The position numbers were made by a program, and so were the translations under genes. From assembly GCA_036383955.1 (NCBI GenBank), contig DASVNH010000238.1, positions 11,459 to 75,458 of the forward strand: DNA of 64,000 bases, in the 5' to 3' direction. This DNA is from JACQFK01 sp036383955 (GTDB lineage: Bacteria; Planctomycetota; MHYJ01; JACPRB01). Positions 7,238 to 15,418 of this stretch are shown piece by piece (positions within the stretch are counted from its first letter, which is position 1; each line of letters starts with the position of its first letter). The notes beneath the pieces were generated by a model, which did no database searches, was not told the origin of the DNA, and saw only the letters and a program-made list of their open reading frames with translations.

Positions 7238-9406
7238 CTTGATCACAGAGACTTCGATGTCGCCTCGACGTCCCACCACGTCCACGCCCACGTTGCGCGG
7301 GTAGCGGCGCAGATCCAGGTCGATCGACCCGTCGCCGATCCGCAGGTCCCGGATGGAAAGCTCCTCGACCTCCTCCGGCAGCCGCGGGCGCATGAAGCGC
7401 AGCTGGCGGCGGGAGGCGTCGATCGACAGCCCCAGCGACGCCTGGAGGAGCAGAAAGGCCGCGCCGGCCGACCAGGCTTGCGGGGAGCAGGCGACCGGAT
7501 AGCGGATGGGAGATTCGTCGGGCAGCCGGCGGAAGCCGCAGAAGAGCTCCGGGAGGCCATGGACATCGGAGAACCCCGTCGCGTCGAGCAGGGACGAGAA
7601 GAGCTTCTCCACGATCGTCCGCGGCAGGCCGGGGTAGCGCGAGAAGCCCAGGGCGATGAGGGCGTTGTCGTGCGGCCAGACCGAGCCGTTGTGGTAGGAC
7701 ATCGGGTTGTAGCGGACCTCGGTGGCGGCCACCGTGCGGATGCCCCAGCCGGAGTAGCCCTCGTGGGACATCAGCGCGCGGGCGACCCGCAGGGCCCGGG
7801 CGGGCGCGGCGATCTCCGCGAACAGGGCGTGGCCGGCGTTCGACGTCCGGACCTTGCAGGGCTTCTTGCGGCCGTCGAGCGCCAGCGCGTAGCTCGCCAG
7901 GTCCTCGCACCAGAACGCCGACTCGAAGCGCTGGCGGAGGGTTTCGGCGCCGCGGCGGAGCTCGACGGCCCGGGCCGGATCGCCCAGCCGCTCGGCGAGG
8001 CGGGCGGCCTCGACCTTGGCGCGGTACACGTAGGCCTGGACCTCGCAGAGCGCGATGGGGCCTTCGGCGAGCCGGCCGTCGGCGTGGAAGACGGAGTCGA
8101 CGGAGTCCTTCCAGCCCTGGTTCGAGAGGCCGCCGGCCGCGTGCGGGCCGTATTCGACGAAGCCGTCGCCGTCGAGGTCGCCGTAGCGCTCGATCCAGGC
8201 GAGGGCGCGCTCGACGTTCGGCCAGATCGAGCGGATGAAGGGGAGGTCGCCCGTCCGCTCCTCGTAGGCGCCGGCGAGCACGACGAAGAGCGGGGTGGCG
8301 TCGACCGTGCCGTAGTAGCGGTCAAAGGGGATCTCCCCCAGGGCGGCCATCTCGCCCTGGCGCATCTCGTGGATGATCTTGCCGGGCTCGGCGTCCCGCT
8401 CGGGGATGAGCCGGTCCGCCTGGGTCGCGGCCAGGAAGGAGAGGACCCCGCGCGCGACCTCCGGCCGGAACCAGAGGAACTCGAGGGCGGTGATCAGGCC
8501 GTCCCGCCCGAACGGCGTGTTGTACCAGGGGATGCCCGCGTAGGGATACTCGCCGTGCGGCGTGGGCGTGAGCAGCATGCGCAGGTCGCCGATCGAGCGG
8601 GCCAGCCAGCCGTTGAAGTGGCGGTTCGTCGACGAGAGGTGCGGCTCGCCGGCCCGCCGGGAGAGGTCTTCGGAGGCCGTCCGCTCCGCCGCCTCCGCGT
8701 AGGGCTCCGCCCGCGGCCGGCGGTCGCCGATCTCGCAGAGCACGCTGACGGTGTACTCCGCCGTCTGCCGCGGCGGGATCTCCGCCTCGAAGCGGACCCG
8801 CTCGGGGCCGACCGACGCCGGGACCGCCGAGAAGACCAGGCGCGTCCGCCGCGTCACGCCGTCCAGGCCCTCGTAGGCGATCCCCACGCCCTCGGGCGTC
8901 AGCTCGGGCGGCAGCAGCCGCCCGCGCCGCGCCCGCCGGACGCCGCGCACTTCGAAGATGTCGGCGAAATCCGCCTCGTAGTCGAACTCGAACGCGAACG
9001 CCACGGGCGAGAGGCCGAAGTTGCGGAACTGGACGCGCTGGTGCCACGCGCCCTCGCGCAGCAGGAGCGAGCGCGCCACGTGCAGGGTCTCGCGGGGCAG
9101 CGCGACCCCGCCCGGGCGGTCGATGTCGGGCGTCGTCAGGTGCACCATCACCATGGAGCCCTGGTTGCGCGGGATCGATCCCAGGACGAAGGGCCGCCGC
9201 GCCTCCACCCGGAACTCCATCCGGCTGAGGAAGCGCGTCCCCTCGTGGTACAGCCCGTGCTCGCCCAGGCCGACGGGGAAGACGTCCCCCGTGCCGTCGA
9301 AGAGCGCGAAGCTGTCGCCCCGCTTCAGGACCCGGACCCGCTCGCTGACCTTCGAGGAGGTCGCGAGGATGTAGAAGCGGTCCTCTATGCGGATGATTTC
9401 GTCCAT
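7235..9406 (-). CDS. Amylo-alpha-1,6-glucosidase / glycogen debranching-type enzyme
   Basis: This 723-aa cytoplasmic protein has the two-part layout of bacterial debranching-type glucosidases. A beta-sandwich N-terminal domain (residues about 1-260) opens with MDEIIRIEDRFYILATSS and contains LGEHGLYHEGTRFLSR. An (alpha/alpha)6 catalytic barrel (about 270-650) has PFGRDGLITALEFLW, HEMRQGEMA, YYGTVDATPLF, NQGWKDSVDSV and WPHDNALIALG. It likely hydrolyses alpha-1,6 branches or related alpha-glucosides. The start is the ATG at 9406, which lies inside the end of the upstream GT4 gene (22-base overlap), implying translational coupling. The N-terminal residues predicted from further upstream lie in the GT4 gene and are not expected. 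Confidence 0.88.
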   Translation of the reverse strand: MDEIIRIEDRFYILATSSKVSERVRVLKRGDSFALFDGTGDVFPVGLGEHGLYHEGTRFLSRMEFRVEARRPFVLGSIPRNQGSMVMVHLTTPDIDRPGGVALPRETLHVARSLLLREGAWHQRVQFRNFGLSPVAFAFEFDYEADFADIFEVRGVRRARRGRLLPPELTPEGVGIAYEGLDGVTRRTRLVFSAVPASVGPERVRFEAEIPPRQTAEYTVSVLCEIGDRRPRAEPYAEAAERTASEDLSRRAGEPHLSSTNRHFNGWLARSIGDLRMLLTPTPHGEYPYAGIPWYNTPFGRDGLITALEFLWFRPEVARGVLSFLAATQADRLIPERDAEPGKIIHEMRQGEMAALGEIPFDRYYGTVDATPLFVVLAGAYEERTGDLPFIRSIWPNVERALAWIERYGDLDGDGFVEYGPHAAGGLSNQGWKDSVDSVFHADGRLAEGPIALCEVQAYVYRAKVEAARLAERLGDPARAVELRRGAETLRQRFESAFWCEDLASYALALDGRKKPCKVRTSNAGHALFAEIAAPARALRVARALMSHEGYSGWGIRTVAATEVRYNPMSYHNGSVWPHDNALIALGFSRYPGLPRTIVEKLFSSLLDATGFSDVHGLPELFCGFRRLPDESPIRYPVACSPQAWSAGAAFLLLQASLGLSIDASRRQLRFMRPRLPEEVEELSIRDLRIGDGSIDLDLRRYPRNVGVDVVGRRGDIEVSVIK

Positions 9407-10434
9407 CGCTTCGATCGGGCCGCCGCCGCCTCGTAGAGGGCCAGATACCCCGAGAGCATCCGCGGGACCGTGAAGCGCGCGTCGAAGACCGCCCGGCACG
9501 CCCGGCGGTCGAGCGACGCGACGCGCTGGACGGCCTGGACCGCCTCGTCCACGGTGTCGACCATGTAGCCGGTGACGCCCTCCGCCATGACCTCGGGGAC
9601 CGAGCCGTTCCGCCAGGCGACGACCGGCGTGCCGCAGGCGAAGGATTCCACCATCACGAGGCCGAAGGGCTCCGGCCAGTCGATCGGGAAGAGCAGCGCC
9701 AGGGCGTCGCCCAGGAAGTCGGATTTCCTCTCGTCCCCGATCTCGCCGACGAATTCGACGTCCGCCTTCCCCAGCAGGGGCTCGACGACGGAGCGGAAGT
9801 AGTCGCGGTCGTTCACGTCGACCTTGCCGGCGATCTTGAGCGGCAGGCCGGCGCGGCGGGCGATCTCGATGGCCCGGTCGCAGCGCTTCTCGGGGGAGAG
9901 GCGGCCGAGGAACGCGAGGTAGCCGCCGGGCGCCGGGGTGAAGCGGTACAGGTCGGCGGGCAGGCCGTGATGGACCGTGCCCACCCAGTTGAGGGCGGGG
10001 ACCGGCTCGCGCTGGGCGTCGGAGATCGAGACGACGGGCATCTCGCGGAACTCGTTGTAGAGGCTCGCGACCTCCGGGTAGTCGAGCCGCCCGTGGAGGG
10101 TCGTGAGGTGCGGGAAGCGGAGGCGCCGGGTCATGGGGAAGTGCATGTAGTCGACGTGGAAGTGGATGACGTCGAAGTCCCGCGCGGCGGCGGCGACGCG
10201 CTCCAGCATGCGGAAGTGGACGGCGAGGGTGTCGCGGCAGCCGGCCCCGCGGAGGGCGCGGGGGGAGCAGGGGACCAGGCGCGCGCGGGTCACGGAGTCG
10301 CCGCTCGCGAACAGCGTCACGTCGTGCCCGGCGCGGACGAGCTCCTCCGTGAGATAGGACACGATCCGCTCGGTGCCGCCGTAGCGGGGCGGAGGCACGC
10401 TCTCGTGGAGCGGCGCCACTTGGGCGATTCTCAT
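9385..10434 (-). CDS. GT4 family glycosyltransferase
   Basis: The 349-aa product is a GT-B fold glycosyltransferase. The N-terminal Rossmann domain begins MRIAQVAPLHESVPPPRYGGTER, a Gly-rich loop typical of GT4 enzymes. The C-terminal nucleotide-sugar domain has YLAFLGRLSPEKR, the EPFGLVMVESFACGTPVVA donor-binding segment with the EX7E pair, and GSVPEVMAEGVTGY. It retains its donor using a nucleotide sugar and acts in the cytosol. The start of the debranching gene lies inside its 3' end, so both belong to one transcription unit, probably alpha-glucan or surface-glycan metabolism. The acceptor cannot be named. Confidence 0.88.
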   Translation of the reverse strand: MRIAQVAPLHESVPPPRYGGTERIVSYLTEELVRAGHDVTLFASGDSVTRARLVPCSPRALRGAGCRDTLAVHFRMLERVAAAARDFDVIHFHVDYMHFPMTRRLRFPHLTTLHGRLDYPEVASLYNEFREMPVVSISDAQREPVPALNWVGTVHHGLPADLYRFTPAPGGYLAFLGRLSPEKRCDRAIEIARRAGLPLKIAGKVDVNDRDYFRSVVEPLLGKADVEFVGEIGDERKSDFLGDALALLFPIDWPEPFGLVMVESFACGTPVVAWRNGSVPEVMAEGVTGYMVDTVDEAVQAVQRVASLDRRACRAVFDARFTVPRMLSGYLALYEAAAARSKRWTKSSA

Positions 10435-10527
10435 GGGACCACTTAAAGGGATGACCGGGCGCCGGGCTCCGTTACGCCCGCGGCCCTCTTCACGATAGGG
10501 CGCCCGAAGCGGTAGGCTCGATGCGGT

Positions 10528-11298
10528 ATGGGCGAATCGACGACCCAGGCCGGGCGGGCCGTCGAAGTTCCCGCGTACCTCGAGCACGAGGGCCAGCGCC
10601 TGTACACCGTCCTCCATCCGGCGCGGGGCGCCCGCCGCGCGCTGCTCCTGGTCGCGGGGCCGTTCGGCGCCGAGCGCGAGCGCGCGTACCTGACCTCCGT
10701 TCAGTGGGCCCGCCGGCTGGCCGCGGAGGGAGTCGACGTCCTCCGCTTCGACTACCGCGGGCTCGGCGAGAGCACGGGCGACTTCGCCGCGATGTCGTTG
10801 GCCGCGTGGAAGAAGGACGTGGCGGCGACGGCCCGGGTCCTGCGGCGGCGGGACGCGGAGGCGCCGCTGATCCTCCACGGCCTGCGGATGGGCGGCCTGC
10901 TCGCCGCCGACCTCTTCGCGGAGGGGCTGGGCGACGGCCTCCTGCTCTGGGCGCCGCCGGCGTCGGCGCGGGAGCACCTCTGGGAGCTGCTGCGGCGGAA
11001 CGTCATCACCGAGATGGTGGTCCGTCCGAGCGGGAAGCCGAAGACCCGCGAGGCCTGGGCGGCGGAGCTGGAGGCGGGCGGCCGGGTGGTCGTCGACGGC
11101 TACGTCTGGACGCGGGAGCTCTGGCAGGAGGCGGGCGCGTTGGCGTTGCGCCTGCCGGCGGCGGAGGAGCCGCGGCCCTGGCGGCGCTTCGACCATTCGT
11201 CGCGCTTCTGGGAGAGCGGCCCGCGCCTGGTGCCCGACACGGCCGCCCTGTTCGAGGCGTCGGAGGCCTGGCTCGCCGGACTGAGGCGCGGACCGTGA
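10528..11298 (+). CDS. Alpha/beta hydrolase-fold protein with Arg in place of the nucleophile (exosortase-system hydrolase type)
   Basis: This 256-aa protein has the alpha/beta hydrolase core: an oxyanion strand ALLLVAGPFG, FDYRGLGEST after strand 4 and a nucleophile elbow near residue 118. The elbow reads G-L-R-M-G-G instead of G-x-S-x-G, so the usual Ser is missing. The arrangement resembles the hydrolases found beside AMP-ligases and asparagine synthases in exosortase-linked clusters; this match is from memory of the family, not a search. Its TGA overlaps the GTG of the next hydrolase (GTGA), so the two are co-translated and may work as a pair. It may be a non-catalytic partner. Confidence 0.7.
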   Translation: MGESTTQAGRAVEVPAYLEHEGQRLYTVLHPARGARRALLLVAGPFGAERERAYLTSVQWARRLAAEGVDVLRFDYRGLGESTGDFAAMSLAAWKKDVAATARVLRRRDAEAPLILHGLRMGGLLAADLFAEGLGDGLLLWAPPASAREHLWELLRRNVITEMVVRPSGKPKTREAWAAELEAGGRVVVDGYVWTRELWQEAGALALRLPAAEEPRPWRRFDHSSRFWESGPRLVPDTAALFEASEAWLAGLRRGP

Positions 11299-12167
11299 CC
11301 CGCTCGCTGTTGACGCTGCGCGAGCTGGCGGGCACCGTCCACGCGCCCGCGGACGCGGGGCCGGGAAGGATCGGCTTCCTGCTGCTCAACGCCGGGCCCG
11401 CGCCGCGCTCGGGCAACAGCGACCTCTCCGCGCGCCTGGGCGACCGGCTCGCCGCCCTGGGAGCGTACGCCTTCCGCTTCGACCTCCCCGGCCTGGGCGA
11501 TTCCGCCGGCGAGCTGCCGGAGCGGACGTCCGTCTTCTGGCGGGACGTGCAGCGGGGACGCAACGACGAGCCCGCCCTCGAGCTGGGCCGGGAGCTCAAG
11601 GAGGCCTACGGCCTGCGGGGGCTGGTGGCGGGAGGCCTCTGCGCGGGGGCGATCACCTCGATCCGGGCGGCCGACCGCGATCCGCGCGTGTTCTCGGGCC
11701 TGCTGCTGCTGGAGCCCAGCTTCCGCCGCGAGCCGGAGCCGCGGGCCCCGCTGGCCGTCGAGCCGCGCCTGCTCCGCCGGGGCCTGCTGTATCTCACGAT
11801 GAGCCGCGTCCTGCGCCCGCTCCGGCCCCTGCTGTTCCGCTGCCTCGCCTTCGAGGGCGGCCACTCGCTGCCGCGGGATCTGGATCCGGAGCTCGTGGCG
11901 TGCTGGCGCCGGACGCTGGGCCGCCGCGTGCCCACGTTCGTCGCGATGGCCCGGTCGGGCGACCGGGAGCACCCCTGCCGGCGGATTCTCGACGAGCTTC
12001 CCCTCTACCGCCGCCGCGCCGTGACCGACCTGATGATCGAGGGCAGCAACCATCTCTTCACGTGGGGGGACGGCCTCGAGGCCGTCGTCCGGGGCGCCGG
12101 CCGCTGGGCCGCCGCCTACATGGCGAGCTTCGCTCCGTCTCCCGGGGGAACCCTCCGTGATTCTTGA
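11295..12167 (+). CDS. Alpha/beta hydrolase with Cys nucleophile elbow (paired with the upstream hydrolase)
   Basis: The 290-aa product starts at a GTG overlapping the previous stop by 4 bases. It has an oxyanion strand (GFLLLNAGPAPRSG), FDLPGLGDSAGE and a nucleophile elbow GGLCAGA near residue 117, where Cys replaces Ser as in dienelactone-hydrolase-type enzymes. A C-terminal IEGSNHLFTWG supplies a candidate catalytic His. The last codons (Arg-Asp-Ser-stop) are read from a heptamer repeat at 12157-12184, so its C-terminus may have been reshaped by repeat insertion. It faces the ACP gene on the other strand. Substrate unknown; an acyl-thioester or ester made by the neighbouring ligase/ACP is plausible. 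Confidence 0.7.
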   Translation: MTRSLLTLRELAGTVHAPADAGPGRIGFLLLNAGPAPRSGNSDLSARLGDRLAALGAYAFRFDLPGLGDSAGELPERTSVFWRDVQRGRNDEPALELGRELKEAYGLRGLVAGGLCAGAITSIRAADRDPRVFSGLLLLEPSFRREPEPRAPLAVEPRLLRRGLLYLTMSRVLRPLRPLLFRCLAFEGGHSLPRDLDPELVACWRRTLGRRVPTFVAMARSGDREHPCRRILDELPLYRRRAVTDLMIEGSNHLFTWGDGLEAVVRGAGRWAAAYMASFAPSPGGTLRDS

Positions 12168-12184
12168 TTCTTGATTCGTGATTC
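12157..12184. repeat. Four perfect tandem heptamers (GTGATTC/TTGATTC)
   Basis: Four consecutive 7-base units, GTGATTC, TTGATTC twice and GTGATTC, span 12157-12184. They sit between convergent genes and provide the last codons and TGA stop of the hydrolase at 12165-12167. No inverted second arm is visible here. Confidence 0.8.
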
Positions 12185-12187
12185 TCG

Positions 12188-12454
12188 CTAGGCCCCTCGC
12201 TTGCGCTCGATGAACGACGCGATGCGCGCGATGGAGTCCAGGTTCTCCGGCACGGTCTCGGCGTCGGCCACCGCCACGCCGAACGCGCTCTCGATGAAGA
12301 CGATCAGCTCGAGGACGCCCGTCGAGTCGACGTAGCCGCCCTCGAACAGCGACGTCTCGTCGGCGATCGCGTCGCCGGCGGGCACGTAGAAGTTCGACAG
12401 CACGAACTCCCGGATCCGGCCCCGGACGTCGAGATCTTTCGGCTCGGCCCGCAT
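12188..12454 (-). CDS. Acyl carrier protein
   Basis: This 88-aa acidic protein has the four-helix ACP pattern. The phosphopantetheine attachment site is the Ser in GGYVDSTGVLELIVFIE near residue 44; the flanking D-S-T replaces the common D-S-L. It presumably carries the acyl or amino-acyl group activated by the AMP ligase at 15408-17003. It lies 1 base after the asparagine synthase stop with a GGAGG site inside the end of that gene, so it is part of the same operon. Confidence 0.9.
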   Translation of the reverse strand: MRAEPKDLDVRGRIREFVLSNFYVPAGDAIADETSLFEGGYVDSTGVLELIVFIESAFGVAVADAETVPENLDSIARIASFIERKRGA

Positions 12455-12455
12455 G

Positions 12456-14462
12456 TCACGCCTCCTTCCTCTCCGACCCGGATCGCGCCTCCTCGAGCCG
12501 GTCCACCCGGACCGTCAGGGGCGCCGGCGGCGGCGCCGGCGGCGCCCCGGCCAGGAACTGGCGGTGGAGCAGCTGGGTCGACAGCACCCCCACCGTCGCC
12601 ATGTTGTCGGCGTTCGAGAACGGGGCGTCCCCCCCGCGGTCCCGCAGCTTCCGCCGCAGCGCCGCCACCCCTTCCGGAAGAAAGACACCGGCGGCTTCGA
12701 CCGCCTCCGGGCTCAGGCAGGCGTCGACCCAGTCCGGCGCGTCGTCGCCCGCGAAGGCCGCCGCGTCCGGCGCCCGGTACGGCTGCTTCGTCCGCCGGAG
12801 GATCTCGTCGGGGATCACGCCCAGCCCGACCCGCTTCAGCACGTGCTTCTCGTCCAGCCCGCTCAGCTTGTGGCCGTCGGGCAGCGCGTCGGCGAACGCG
12901 ATCAGCTCGGGATCGAGGAAGGGGAAGCGGCCCTCGACGCCGTGCGCCATCAGCATGCGGTCGCCCTGCACGGACAGCAGGTAGCCGGAGAGGAGGGTGC
13001 GGGCCTCGACGACCTGGTCCCCCGCGAGCGGCGAAAGGCCGCGCAGGTCGAGCCCGCCCAGGAAGTCGGCGACCGGATCGCTCCCGCGGAGGGTCTCGCG
13101 GAGGGCCGGCGAGAACAGCCGCTGGAGGGCGGCCGTCACGCTCCAGCGCGGCTCGTGGCCGAAGCCGGGCTCGCCCGCCCGCTCGAGGTTCCGCCCGAAG
13201 AAGCGCCGCGCCATGGCGCTCCGGGCGACGGGCGAGCGCGCGAGCCAGGGGTAGAGGCGCTCCAGGAGCCGCGGGCGCGTCCGCGAGCCCGGGTCGCGGG
13301 CCCAGAAGCGGCGGACGCGCGCTTCCCGGAAGAGGTCGTAGCCTGCGAACATCTCGTCGGCGCCCTCCCCGGTGAGGACGACCTTGGTGCCGCTCTCGCG
13401 GACGAGCTTCGACAGCAGGAAGAGCGGCGCCGGCGCCGTCCGCAGGAACGGGCGCTCGGCGTGGCGGACGACGTCGGGGAAGGCCTCGGCGATGTCCCGC
13501 CGCCGGACCACGAGCTCCCGGTGGTCGGTCCGAAGGCGCTCCGCCACGAGCCGCTGGAAGCGCGTCTCGTCGTACTCCTCGTCCTCGAAGCGCACGGAGA
13601 AGGTGGCGAAGCGGCGTCCCGCGTGCTCGCGCCCGAGGGCGGCCACGAGCGAGGAATCGAGGCCTCCGGAAAGATAGCTGCCGACGGGGACGTCGGAGCG
13701 GGTGAGCCGCAGCGCGGCGGCGTGCTCGAGGAGGCGGCGGACCTCGGACGTCGCCTCCTCGATCGAGCCGGCGAAGCGCGGCGTGAAGCGGCGCCCGGCG
13801 TGGGACGTTTCGACGACCCGGCCGCCGCGGTAGACGCGGGTGTGGCCGGGGCGGAGCTCGGCGACGTCCCGGAAGACGGTGCGGGGGGCGAGGGTGGACC
13901 AGAAGGTGAAGACCTGGGCGAGGCCGAGGGGGTCGAGCGCGCGGGGGACGTCGCGATCGCTGAACAGCGCCTTGACCTCGCTGGCGAAGCGGACGCGGCC
14001 CGGCTCCTCGCGGACGTAGAGGGGGAGGATGCCCAGGGGGTCGCGGGAGAGGATGAGGGCGCGGTCGCGGGCGTCCCAGAGGGCGAGGGCCCACTGGCCG
14101 TTGAAGCGGCGGAAGGCGTCGAGCTTCCACTCCTCCCAGGCGTGGACGACGACTTCGGTGTCGCCGCGGGTGCGGAAGACGTGGCCGGCCGCCGCGAGCT
14201 CGGCGCGGAGCTCGACGTAGTTGAAGAGCTCGCCGTTGAAGGTGATCCAGAGGGTCTGGTCCTCGTTGCAGAGCGGCTGGCGGCCGTGGGCGAGGTCGAT
14301 GATGGAGAGGCGGGCGTGGGCGAGGCCGGCGCGGGCGTCGCGGTAGATCCCGGCCTCGTCGGGGCCGCGGTGGCGCAGAGCGCCGGCCATGCGCTCGAGG
14401 GCCTCCCGCGAGGGGGGCGCGAGGCCCGGCGCGAGCGAGACGATCCCGGCGATGCCGCACAT
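12456..14462 (-). CDS. Asparagine synthase (glutamine-hydrolysing) family amidotransferase
   Basis: The 668-aa enzyme starts MCGIAGIVSL with catalytic Cys2 of the class II glutaminase domain (residues 1 to about 190, with NGELFNY). The synthetase domain has the PP-loop SGGLDSS at 265-271, TGEGADEMFAGYD, and an HGVEGRFPFLDPELI segment. It moves ammonia from glutamine to an acyl-adenylate. Sitting with an ACP, an AMP ligase and an NAD-synthase-like gene, it probably amidates a cell-surface or small-molecule substrate rather than making free asparagine; this is inference. It resembles exosortase-associated amidotransferases. The stop lies 1 base from the ACP start. Confidence 0.88.
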   Translation of the reverse strand: MCGIAGIVSLAPGLAPPSREALERMAGALRHRGPDEAGIYRDARAGLAHARLSIIDLAHGRQPLCNEDQTLWITFNGELFNYVELRAELAAAGHVFRTRGDTEVVVHAWEEWKLDAFRRFNGQWALALWDARDRALILSRDPLGILPLYVREEPGRVRFASEVKALFSDRDVPRALDPLGLAQVFTFWSTLAPRTVFRDVAELRPGHTRVYRGGRVVETSHAGRRFTPRFAGSIEEATSEVRRLLEHAAALRLTRSDVPVGSYLSGGLDSSLVAALGREHAGRRFATFSVRFEDEEYDETRFQRLVAERLRTDHRELVVRRRDIAEAFPDVVRHAERPFLRTAPAPLFLLSKLVRESGTKVVLTGEGADEMFAGYDLFREARVRRFWARDPGSRTRPRLLERLYPWLARSPVARSAMARRFFGRNLERAGEPGFGHEPRWSVTAALQRLFSPALRETLRGSDPVADFLGGLDLRGLSPLAGDQVVEARTLLSGYLLSVQGDRMLMAHGVEGRFPFLDPELIAFADALPDGHKLSGLDEKHVLKRVGLGVIPDEILRRTKQPYRAPDAAAFAGDDAPDWVDACLSPEAVEAAGVFLPEGVAALRRKLRDRGGDAPFSNADNMATVGVLSTQLLHRQFLAGAPPAPPPAPLTVRVDRLEEARSGSERKEA

Positions 14463-14464
14463 CC

Positions 14465-15418
14465 TTACACCACGGCGGGCGGGGCATGGAGGTAGGCGGC
14501 GGCGCGGCGCTTGGCGGTGATATCCCTGTAGACCCGGTCCATCTGCGCGGGGCTCAGCCGCGCGGCGGGGGCCGCCTCGGCCGAGGACAGGCCGCGGTCG
14601 TAGGCGTAGAGGCAGAGGTCCATCCGGTCGTAGGGCAGGGCGAAGTAGAACTCGTCCTGCGTCTGCGGCATCGAGAAGGTGTCGGTCGTCGGCGGCCGCC
14701 GGAGGATCTCGTCGGGAACGCCCAGGTGCTCCGCCAGCTGGTAGACCTGGGTCTTGTAGAGGTGGGCGATCGGCTTGACGTCCGCCGCCCCGTCGCCCTG
14801 CTTCACGAAGAAGCCCAGGTCGTACTCCAGGCGGTTCGGCGTCCCGCAGACGACGTAATTCAGGCGGTCCGCGTGGTAGTACTCGGTCATCTTCCGGGCC
14901 CGCTGCTTGTAGTTGGTCGCCGCGACCAGCTGGAGATAGGCCTCGGACGTCAACCGCAGCGTGCGCGCCTCTCCCGATGGATCCTGGACGGACAGAAGCG
15001 TGACGTTCAGTCTTTCACGTTCGACGACCGACGGCAGCACCAGCTTGCACTTCCAGCCGTCGCCGTACTCCGGCACCACCCGGCGGATGGCCTCGATCTG
15101 CCGCTCGTAGCAGCCCAGCGCGCGGAGCGACGGCTCGAGGTCCTCCAGCAGGGAGGGGATCCGGAACGCCTCCGCCACCGCGCGGCCGAGGCGGAGGGAG
15201 TCGCCGGAGCTGTCCCGCTCGGGCATGAACAGGGCCAGGACGCGGTCGGGCCCGAAGGCCCGCGCGCAGAGGGCCGCGCAGACGGAGCTGTCGACGCCCC
15301 CGGACAGCCCGAGGACGGCGCCCCGCCGCCGGAAGCGGCGCAGGACGATCTCCCGGAGGCTTTCGCAGACGCGTTCGACTTCCGCCGCCGGATCCAGCGC
15401 CAGGGCTTCAGGTCCCAC
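14465..15418 (-). CDS. NAD synthase-like ATP-dependent amidase/ligase
   Basis: This 317-aa protein has the PP-loop GLSGGVDSS (residues 37-45) and the NadE-type segment GDGAADVKPIAHLYKTQVYQLA. GTPNRLEYDLGFF and a TTDTFSMPQTQDEFYF loop follow. It is longer than the usual 245-275 aa and lacks a glutaminase domain, so it would need free ammonia or a partner; the glutamine-using asparagine synthase starts 2 bases downstream. It may be a housekeeping NadE or a cluster-specific amidotransferase. The start is a GTG at 15418 overlapping the AMP ligase by 11 bases. Confidence 0.75.
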   Translation of the reverse strand: MGPEALALDPAAEVERVCESLREIVLRRFRRRGAVLGLSGGVDSSVCAALCARAFGPDRVLALFMPERDSSGDSLRLGRAVAEAFRIPSLLEDLEPSLRALGCYERQIEAIRRVVPEYGDGWKCKLVLPSVVERERLNVTLLSVQDPSGEARTLRLTSEAYLQLVAATNYKQRARKMTEYYHADRLNYVVCGTPNRLEYDLGFFVKQGDGAADVKPIAHLYKTQVYQLAEHLGVPDEILRRPPTTDTFSMPQTQDEFYFALPYDRMDLCLYAYDRGLSSAEAAPAARLSPAQMDRVYRDITAKRRAAAYLHAPPAVV

